Below, in pieces: positions 21,112 to 27,089 of a stretch of 27,089 nt of DNA. The position numbers were made by a program, and so were the translations under genes. Under the pieces are notes generated by a model that was not told the origin of the DNA, searched no databases, and worked only from the letters and a program-made list of their open reading frames with translations. Positions within the stretch are counted from its first letter, which is position 1, and every line of letters begins with the position of its first letter. Source of the stretch: JARRNO01 sp037384885 (GTDB lineage: Bacteria; Acidobacteriota; UBA4820; DSQY01); contig JARRNO010000019.1 of assembly GCA_037384885.1 (NCBI GenBank), positions 1 to 27,089 of the forward strand, in the 5' to 3' direction.

Positions 21112-23805
21112 TCAGGTGTTTCCATCTCCCGCTGCAGGCTGTTGACCCTTAACCGGACTCAGGACCAGCTGCCCCGACTCTGCCTCGTCAATTTGGTTCA
21201 AGAACCGGCTGAACGCGGCATACCTATCCGGCCAGACAACCTGAAAGGGCAGGCTGAGATGCCGCTCAAAGACTATTTTGCCGTTTTCCATGACGGTTTT
21301 CAAACGATACCGGCCGAACGAGCTCTTCAGGTCCAGCTCGGGCGGCGTGTAATCTGCCTTCCAACCAGGAGGAAGAATAAGAGTGTACTTTTCATTCACG
21401 TACAGAGGGCTGCCCGTCGAAAGCGGCAGCTTCCTGCTCTGCAGGCTGGCAAGGGCCTGCCCAAGCTCGAGCGGCGGAAGAGGCTCGTCCACCATGATCC
21501 GCCCACCCACATTTGTGGCAAACCCGTGAATCATCACCGTGTACGACCATTGAACAGGTTTGGACATGTTTTCCAGGTTCTGAAGGGAAAACTTCTCCAG
21601 GTCTGCGTTACCGTATTGGTGGGAGAGGGCGACCTGGAAAACCTGTTTCCAGCGGTCCTTATTGATCTTGGCCAGACTGCGTCTCAGGCTGGCGCTGGCA
21701 TCCGGATCGAGAACCTGTGTATGTTTGATCAACAAATCCCCGTTCGTGTTGAGGGTGCGGACTTCGCTCTGGGACGCCTTCATCCAGGGGACGAGATCCA
21801 CGGGGAGGGTTACCAGGCGCCAGGGGTCGTTCGAATCCATGTTCATGGCCTTTGCGCCGGCTAGGAACCAGGGAAGCAAACCGGGTTCCCGGTAGGGGTC
21901 CGAAAGCGTGTAATAGCGTTCAGGCGTCCCTTCGCCCGGCGACACGCGCAGGACGGGAATGCCGTACTGGCCGAGCTGGGGAAGGTTATCGCGGTCCACC
22001 TCATTGGGAACCGGTTCCGCCAGAAGAACCTGGTAATGAATCCCAGCCATTTTCATCAGTGTCGCAGCCACTTGAAGACGGTTGCCCCGCCGAGTGAGCA
22101 CTGTCTGCGTGGGATCCTGCCAGGATTGACCCCCTTCTCCGTTGATTTCCGTCTCCACGAACTGAATGATCTTGTTGAGCAGCTCAATGCGATTACCTGC
22201 CCCCTTTAAAAGCTTGTCGTAGATACGCCTCAACTCGGGCGTTTCTTCAAACTGCCCCACAAGCTGGTTCTTCATAAAGAGCCCGAGGTCCTTCCAGGTA
22301 ACGCCACCCACCGCCTGGGCCATGGGAAGAAAGAGCGTTTTATAGGGGGTGTTGGGTTCCGGGGCGAGTCTGGGCATGGCCCGGAACTCCCAATCCTTCA
22401 CAAGGTTGTGTTCGAGCTTGAGCATTTTCGCCGGATGCGGCAGGTTCTGTTCGTAGAAGCGCATGTCCATGGATGCTGGGTATTCAAAGTACCACTGCGT
22501 TCTGTGAAAGGGTTTCTCGATGTCTTGGAAGAGATAAACCTGGTTGCTGATATAGCTGTCTTTTCTGATGCGGTTTGGAGGGGTAAAGGTCAAGTACTCA
22601 TATTCGATCAGATCTCCAGGCTCCAGCCCCTGCATGGAAACGGTCCTCTTTTCAGGAACCGCTTCCGGTTCCAGGACGGTCCCGTCAGGCTTGACGGTGC
22701 GGATGGAAAGAATCACCTGCCCGGGCAGCGTCTGCTCGCCTTCCCTGTCCACGCCTGACTTGTTGTTGACGCGGACGATTCCGTGGTACCGCTCGATGGA
22801 GGAACCGTCGGGTTCCACTTTCGTGAAGTCCTGATCCAAGATCAAAGACGATGGGGCCAGTTCGGGTCCCTGGACCTTATCTTGTGCAAGCACTTCCTTC
22901 AGACTCAGGTGATGCTTCTGGAAGGGAAGCGGCGCGCCGAGGATCCATTCGGCCATGTCAATCTGAAACAAGCTGGGTTTTTCCTGCTTGAGTTTCTTCC
23001 ACAGTGCTTTGGCCTGCCGGTCCTTACCTTCCAGAAAGAGGCAACGGGCCTGGAAGAAGGCTGGAGCCGGATTATTCGGGTCCTTCTGTCGAATTTGATC
23101 GAGGCGCTGGACAGCCGAACTGTACTCTCCCATCCTGGAATCGAGCGACGCGAGTTTGGTGGCGAACTGAAGATCGCGGTCGCCGAGTCGCCCGATCTCC
23201 TTCAAGTAAAGCGCGTGAAGATCCTTAAAACGGCCCGTCTCGCCGTAAAAGCGCTCCTTTTCCGGAAAGACGTTGCGCAGCCGCGAGAGCCGCTCAATGG
23301 CCTTCCATTCGCCTTCCCGGTCGGGAATGGATTCATAAAACTGAATCCATGCCAAATCAACGTCGGGGCTGTCCGGATGAAACGAGGAGGCATGGTTCAA
23401 AACCGTTCTGGCTTCGTACATCCAACGCTTTTGCTCTAACCGCGACGCCAACTGCAGGAACCAGCGATAATCCGTCGGATACTTCTCCGTCAGATCTCTG
23501 AGGATGGCAAGATCATCGTCGCCCTGAGAGTTTTTGGCCTTGAGTAATGCACGGTAGAAGAGCGCCATGGGACAATCGGGATCCTTTTGCAGGGTCCGGT
23601 TGACAGCGCTTTCCGCCCTGCTTTGGGCGACCCGGTCGGGAAGATCGTCCGACTCGAACAGATATTCTCCCGCTTCCCAGAGGTTCCAGATCACACAATC
23701 CGGATGAGTCTCCAGGGCTCTCTCCATCTCGAGCCGCCCCCGCGCCACATCTCCCTGCCAGCGAAGGAAAAGGGCCCGGAAGGCTTCATACCGCGTTGGC
23801 GTCAA
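21112..23805 (-). CDS. TPR-DUF3857 protein with degenerate transglutaminase core
   Basis: Large 897-aa protein without its own signal peptide. Residues 1-270 are TPR-like helical repeats. The middle (about 300-480) matches DUF3857 (GSSIERYHGIVRVNNKSG, EPEAVPEKRTVSMQGLEPGD, IEYEYLTF). Next is a transglutaminase-like region where the expected GDCKDK motif reads RRGNRLQVAATLMKMAG (22050-22100): the catalytic Cys is absent and the His is also not seen (QYGIPVLRV); only the Asp-like position (LSDPYREP) remains. It is likely non-catalytic. The TTG start at 23805 has no ribosome site and lies inside the upstream lipoprotein gene. The first residues (TRYEAFRALFLRW) look like mid-helix, not an N-terminus. 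I think this is the C-terminal part of one lipoprotein with the frame at 23786-24727, separated by a one-base insertion. Confidence 0.78.
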   Translation of the reverse strand: MTPTRYEAFRALFLRWQGDVARGRLEMERALETHPDCVIWNLWEAGEYLFESDDLPDRVAQSRAESAVNRTLQKDPDCPMALFYRALLKAKNSQGDDDLAILRDLTEKYPTDYRWFLQLASRLEQKRWMYEARTVLNHASSFHPDSPDVDLAWIQFYESIPDREGEWKAIERLSRLRNVFPEKERFYGETGRFKDLHALYLKEIGRLGDRDLQFATKLASLDSRMGEYSSAVQRLDQIRQKDPNNPAPAFFQARCLFLEGKDRQAKALWKKLKQEKPSLFQIDMAEWILGAPLPFQKHHLSLKEVLAQDKVQGPELAPSSLILDQDFTKVEPDGSSIERYHGIVRVNNKSGVDREGEQTLPGQVILSIRTVKPDGTVLEPEAVPEKRTVSMQGLEPGDLIEYEYLTFTPPNRIRKDSYISNQVYLFQDIEKPFHRTQWYFEYPASMDMRFYEQNLPHPAKMLKLEHNLVKDWEFRAMPRLAPEPNTPYKTLFLPMAQAVGGVTWKDLGLFMKNQLVGQFEETPELRRIYDKLLKGAGNRIELLNKIIQFVETEINGEGGQSWQDPTQTVLTRRGNRLQVAATLMKMAGIHYQVLLAEPVPNEVDRDNLPQLGQYGIPVLRVSPGEGTPERYYTLSDPYREPGLLPWFLAGAKAMNMDSNDPWRLVTLPVDLVPWMKASQSEVRTLNTNGDLLIKHTQVLDPDASASLRRSLAKINKDRWKQVFQVALSHQYGNADLEKFSLQNLENMSKPVQWSYTVMIHGFATNVGGRIMVDEPLPPLELGQALASLQSRKLPLSTGSPLYVNEKYTLILPPGWKADYTPPELDLKSSFGRYRLKTVMENGKIVFERHLSLPFQVVWPDRYAAFSRFLNQIDEAESGQLVLSPVKGQQPAAGDGNT

Positions 23806-24727
23806 GCAACGCCATGTGGACGCTGTCCGACGGACTTGCCACGAACAGCTTGACCAACAAGTAGTGGTAGCCCGGCGACAGCTGAAGCTTCTGTAGAACA
23901 GATGGACTCGGCTGCTTGTTGAAAAAATCGTTCGTAAAAAGTGTTTCCCGTCCGTCCAGCACCACCCGGGAGGTCAGGGAGGCGTTGAAAAAGAGCAATG
24001 CCTTGGTTTTGTGTTCGACCCTAAATGGAACCAGCATCAAGTAGGTGGATTCGCGGTCGTTCGGCACCGCATAAAGCGGCGCCCTGAGATCTGTCTGGAA
24101 GAGGGGCGAACTTGTCCATTTCCGAGTTGCAAGCTCCCCCTTCTCCGCCCTCCAGGTCTCGAGAAAAGCCAGGCGCGCCAGATGCGTGACGGGTTTCGAA
24201 TACCAGGGATTTGGAACGAAGCCGCAATCTTGAAAGGCCCTTTTCATCCCCGCGGCGTCCGATTCTCGCGCCGCAAGATGGAGCGCCAGCCAGTGAAGAT
24301 TGAAGCGAACCTGCGGGTCGAGAGACTGCTCGTGGAGAAGCAACGGCAGCGAATCCCGAACCAGCTTTGTCGTCGCAGAATTGTAAAATGCCTGGGAGCT
24401 GATCATGCCTTCAAGGAGAAAGGCGAGAGGAGAGCCGGGAGCGTTCTTCAATCCTTCAACCGCCGTAACCAGAGCTTTTTCGCGCTCCCCTCTCGCCAGC
24501 ATAATCCGGGCAAGCGCAAACGCATCGGCGGCGTTGCCGGGCTCCCTGATCAATTCTGCGTGGAATTTCGCCTCAAGCGCGGAAGGCTTTCCCCCGCTCA
24601 GAAAGGACTGCCACGGTTGGCTCAGCGAAGCGTTCGCGTCCTGTGCAGGCGCAGACTGCGGGGCACGGTGGAGGCATCCACCGAGAACGAGCAGCATCGC
24701 CGGCAGCACTAGAAGGATTTTCTTCAT
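23786..24727 (-). CDS. Lipoprotein, probable N-terminal part of the DUF3857 protein
   Basis: A 313-aa frame starting with a lipoprotein signal (KKILLVLPAMLLVLGGC; lipobox LGGC, Cys18). Residues 45-210 look like helical repeats (ALARIMLARGEREKALVTAV and others). About 215-310 is a beta-rich segment (RVVLDGRETLFTNDF, SPGYHYLLVKLFVASPSDS) resembling a sugar-binding or PA14-type module; this is tentative. The ATG overlaps the stop of the upstream DUF3857 gene by four bases (ATGA), suggesting coupled translation. The frame ends in ANAV-stop 20 bases after the next frame begins. Removing one G at about 23793 would join ANA directly to YEAFRAL, giving one lipoprotein of about 1,210 aa with the layout lipid anchor, PA14-like module, TPRs, DUF3857. 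Confidence 0.8.
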   Translation of the reverse strand: MKKILLVLPAMLLVLGGCLHRAPQSAPAQDANASLSQPWQSFLSGGKPSALEAKFHAELIREPGNAADAFALARIMLARGEREKALVTAVEGLKNAPGSPLAFLLEGMISSQAFYNSATTKLVRDSLPLLLHEQSLDPQVRFNLHWLALHLAARESDAAGMKRAFQDCGFVPNPWYSKPVTHLARLAFLETWRAEKGELATRKWTSSPLFQTDLRAPLYAVPNDRESTYLMLVPFRVEHKTKALLFFNASLTSRVVLDGRETLFTNDFFNKQPSPSVLQKLQLSPGYHYLLVKLFVASPSDSVHMALLDANAV

Positions 24728-27089
24728 GGCCGTCCCCCGGAATAACGAATTCGAATTCTAGCCGCGGCGGCTTGATCCGCCTTGATGCAGAACTCCCTGA
24801 ACCGGGAGTAGGCGTCGGGAGGAACCGACCTGACGGACAGGGTGATTTCGGTCTCGACCGTCAGTACACCCTTATCCACCGACATGGTCCGGCTCACGGA
24901 CCCGAACGGGCTGGTCGTATCCACTGAGGGAAGAGAGTCCACATGGGTCCCCGGAGGAAGTTGATAACGAACATGGTATACCTGCCGCCACGGGTAGGGA
25001 ATCTCCACCGGGTAGGTCCGCTGCTTCATTCCAGCGAACCGGCTGGAAAGGCCGGTTTGTCCCATACAAACAGGAAGGGTTGCATGGTCCGGCCCCTCTT
25101 CCCTGACCAGATGGCCCAAGTCCCCCGTAAAGCTGATCTCGACCGGGATATTCAAGTTCTCGAGATCTGAGGAATCGGCCTTGTCGATCCGCGTTCCCGG
25201 ATAGCTGTTTGACAGCCCAGATTGTAATACCTCCCGCTGCTTGTCCCTATCTTGAAAGCGCTGGCGCATCCACTCGCACTCCTCTCCCGAGAAGGAAAGG
25301 TGCGCTGTCACATGCGCGTCCGTGGCGCCCTTGGAAACCGTCAGCGTGTAGTCCGCACGGTACACATTCTTCCGCCAGGTATCCACCGGTGTTTTCACGC
25401 GTTCCGTCCGGCCGTCGGGCCAAACGTCCAGCACCCACACACCCTGGTCCTGGTAAGGCAGCTCGTGTATCCCCGAATATTCAGCGGTTCCATCGAGATA
25501 CAAATTCAGCTCGGGGACATAGCAAATGGCATGATCGAAGACTGCCAGGGAGGCCGGCTCCGGGGCGATCGACCCAAGATCTCTCGTACGCACCAGCGTA
25601 ATGGCGGCCGGCACTCCGGCCTGCCGTAGCATGGCGGCCAGGAGAAGCGCCTTGTCCTTGCAGTCCCCGAACCGCCTCTCGAAAATTTGCCGGACTTTGT
25701 AGGGCTTGTACCCATGGACCCCGAATTCCAGTCCAACGTACCGGGTATTCTGCACCACCCAGTCGTGGACGGCCTCGACCTTTGCTTCGAGGGATTTCTT
25801 CCCCTTGATCAGTTCGGCGACTTTCTCCTTGACTGCGGGTGTCATGGCCCACTGGTCCTGGATGAAGCCCGCGTACCACTTCCCCATTTCCCCCCAATCC
25901 TTAAAGGTCGAAACATGCAGGTAGGGCCCGACCTGCGTATAGCCCGGCATGTTGGGTTCCTGCTGCAGAGAGGGCTCATTGTGCACGACCCACCGGTAGA
26001 TTCGGGTGGTACCCTTTATCACCGTCATGGGTTTGCCCGGAATTTTCGCCTGGTGGTAATAAAGGTTGAAGCTGGCGGGAAGGAGAAGCGTATATTCCTT
26101 GTAGAGGATCGGTACGGATGCGGCGAAACGTTCCAGGTCTCCGAAGTAGTTGCCGTAATCGTTCGAGTCCGGCAGATCCGAGACGAGGTACTCAATCCAG
26201 ATCTTGTCTCCCGGGGTGACCCCCGGAAAATGCAGGACAAGATTTCGATTCCTGTAATAGAGACGGAATTGCGGATCGGAAAGGAGGTCTGTCAAATAGG
26301 TGTCCGCATGGATGCGTGTCCCGTCGGGCTTGATTTCTACGGCTTCAAGCACGCGGACCTCCTGGCGGTCGGGGTCGAAGGAAATCGGAAAATACTGCGC
26401 GCTGTCCACAGCCCCTTCCTGGAGGACCTGCACGACACGCTGGACATAGCGTTTCGACAAACCGTTCTTTTGAACCTCAATCACCGTGTTATCGGCCAGA
26501 ACAACCTTCTGCTGATCGGAAAAGCGGCCTTGTACCGAAGGGATCTCCCTCGGCTCTATCCGGTACGAGCTGTAGAAAGGAGTCTCCTGCGGCTTAAGGA
26601 AGCGCAATTTTCGCTTCCACTCTTCTTTCTGGGGTTTTAGAAGGAGCGCCCGTTCATACTGTTTGAGGGCCTCGGACCGCCTGTTCAGGGCCAGGTAGGT
26701 CTCACCCAGCAAAGCTTGTCCTCCCGCCCACCCCGGCGCTTTTTGCAGAAAATCAGCGAGAATCTTGCGGGCCTCTTCCGGACGGTTGTTCATTACGAGG
26801 AACTGCGCTTCCTGGCCCACCACCTCCCTGTCGAGCGGGAAACGCTCGCGAAGCTTGTCATACAAATGCAAAACCTCGGACGTTTTGCCCAGAGTCTTCA
26901 AGCCGGCGAGCACGTCGGGATAGGCCGACTCGTCCGCCTGGTGGGACTGCATGAAGTCGGTCGCCGCTTTAAGCTTGGCGTGTATATCGCCAAGATGTCC
27001 CATAGCGGTGATATACGCCTTGGTCACACAGCCGGCGTGCGGATACTGCGAATGCAGCGTTGTAAGCTCATGGGCCGCTATCCCGTCCG
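24724..27089 (-). CDS. TPR-DUF3857-transglutaminase protein, 5' partial
   Basis: The frame is open to the right window edge, so the N-terminus lies outside; a GTG at 27027 is internal. The visible protein (about 787 aa) starts with TPR-like helices, continues with DUF3857 (GLSKRYVQRVVQVLQEGAVD, FPGVTPGDKIWIEYLVSD) and a transglutaminase core with an intact triad: Cys in RRFGDCKDKALLLAAML (codon at 25660-25662), His in FDHAICYV (25531-25533) and Asp in YLDGTAEY (25492-25494). The C-terminus is beta-rich with a PxGTHVDSLPS segment. Likely periplasmic or surface exposed, if a signal lies outside the window as in the downstream lipoprotein. It is the intact partner of the degenerate copy downstream. 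Substrate unknown. Confidence 0.88.
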   Translation of the reverse strand, partial: DGIAAHELTTLHSQYPHAGCVTKAYITAMGHLGDIHAKLKAATDFMQSHQADESAYPDVLAGLKTLGKTSEVLHLYDKLRERFPLDREVVGQEAQFLVMNNRPEEARKILADFLQKAPGWAGGQALLGETYLALNRRSEALKQYERALLLKPQKEEWKRKLRFLKPQETPFYSSYRIEPREIPSVQGRFSDQQKVVLADNTVIEVQKNGLSKRYVQRVVQVLQEGAVDSAQYFPISFDPDRQEVRVLEAVEIKPDGTRIHADTYLTDLLSDPQFRLYYRNRNLVLHFPGVTPGDKIWIEYLVSDLPDSNDYGNYFGDLERFAASVPILYKEYTLLLPASFNLYYHQAKIPGKPMTVIKGTTRIYRWVVHNEPSLQQEPNMPGYTQVGPYLHVSTFKDWGEMGKWYAGFIQDQWAMTPAVKEKVAELIKGKKSLEAKVEAVHDWVVQNTRYVGLEFGVHGYKPYKVRQIFERRFGDCKDKALLLAAMLRQAGVPAAITLVRTRDLGSIAPEPASLAVFDHAICYVPELNLYLDGTAEYSGIHELPYQDQGVWVLDVWPDGRTERVKTPVDTWRKNVYRADYTLTVSKGATDAHVTAHLSFSGEECEWMRQRFQDRDKQREVLQSGLSNSYPGTRIDKADSSDLENLNIPVEISFTGDLGHLVREEGPDHATLPVCMGQTGLSSRFAGMKQRTYPVEIPYPWRQVYHVRYQLPPGTHVDSLPSVDTTSPFGSVSRTMSVDKGVLTVETEITLSVRSVPPDAYSRFREFCIKADQAAAARIRIRYSGGRP

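Noticed and set aside
19286..21145. A 619-codon open frame on the plus strand opposite the crotonase and cNMP-FHA genes
   Set aside because: It has no family similarity that I can see, no good ribosome site, and runs antisense to two well-supported genes. Long antisense frames are common in GC-rich DNA.
25687..26640. A 317-codon plus-strand frame opposite the DUF3857 gene
   Set aside because: Shadow of a gene with an intact transglutaminase triad; no start signal or recognised domain.
1..27089. CRISPR array, insertion sequence or prophage
   Set aside because: No regularly spaced direct repeats, transposase motifs or terminal inverted repeats were seen.

Overview
The window reads as accessory-poor, gene-dense chromosome from a fairly GC-rich Gram-negative bacterium. 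Gene content and order suggest a Desulfobacterota (deltaproteobacterial) lineage. The pointers are ribH-nusB coupling, miaA-hfq followed by a Crp/Fnr regulator, ihfA-merR-tRNA-Pro, several DUF4388 (PATAN) signalling proteins, an isolated cheD, and long TPR/DUF3857 proteins. The assignment is inferred from recalled family context, not from a search. I see no CRISPR array, insertion sequence, prophage or att site.

Left block (1-6607, + strand): a polysaccharide deacetylase cut by the window edge, then a tightly packed and probably co-transcribed series: mtnP, a PfkB sugar kinase, ribH, nusB, an exported transglutaminase-like protein and a DUF4388-receiver-GAF protein. Most junctions overlap, which suggests translational coupling. 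A GAF-SpoIIE phosphatase gene converges on this series from the other strand (6627-7835).

Middle block (7836-13095): a tRNA-Pro gene with the unusual anticodon AGG behind a perfect consensus sigma-70 promoter, then merR and ihfA, all on the minus strand. A second DUF4388 gene (+) converges on a ThiD-like kinase that lacks the family's catalytic cysteine. Next come a coiled-coil lipoprotein with a clear terminator, and an rtcB RNA-ligase gene that is broken (frameshift, in-frame amber codon, lost metal ligand).

Right-centre block (13096-17290, + strand): lepB, a third DUF4388 protein, miaA, hfq, a Crp/Fnr regulator and a small exported protein that apparently starts with CTG. The genes from lepB to the regulator overlap or nearly touch.

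Right block (17386-27089, - strand): in transcription order, a TPR-DUF3857-transglutaminase protein (cut by the right edge), a lipoprotein and a second TPR/DUF3857 protein that look like one gene split by a single-base insertion, a cNMP-binding/FHA protein, a crotonase, a LeuA-like synthase that seems to lack a piece of its TIM barrel, a small unknown protein, and cheD.

The most unusual points are the A34 proline tRNA, the damaged rtcB, the active-site-altered ThiD homologue, the intact/degenerate pair of DUF3857 proteins, the LeuA-like internal deletion at a GC palindrome, and three DUF4388 proteins within 10 kb. The two single-base indels both fall in short base runs, so sequencing or assembly error must be excluded before any biological reading.
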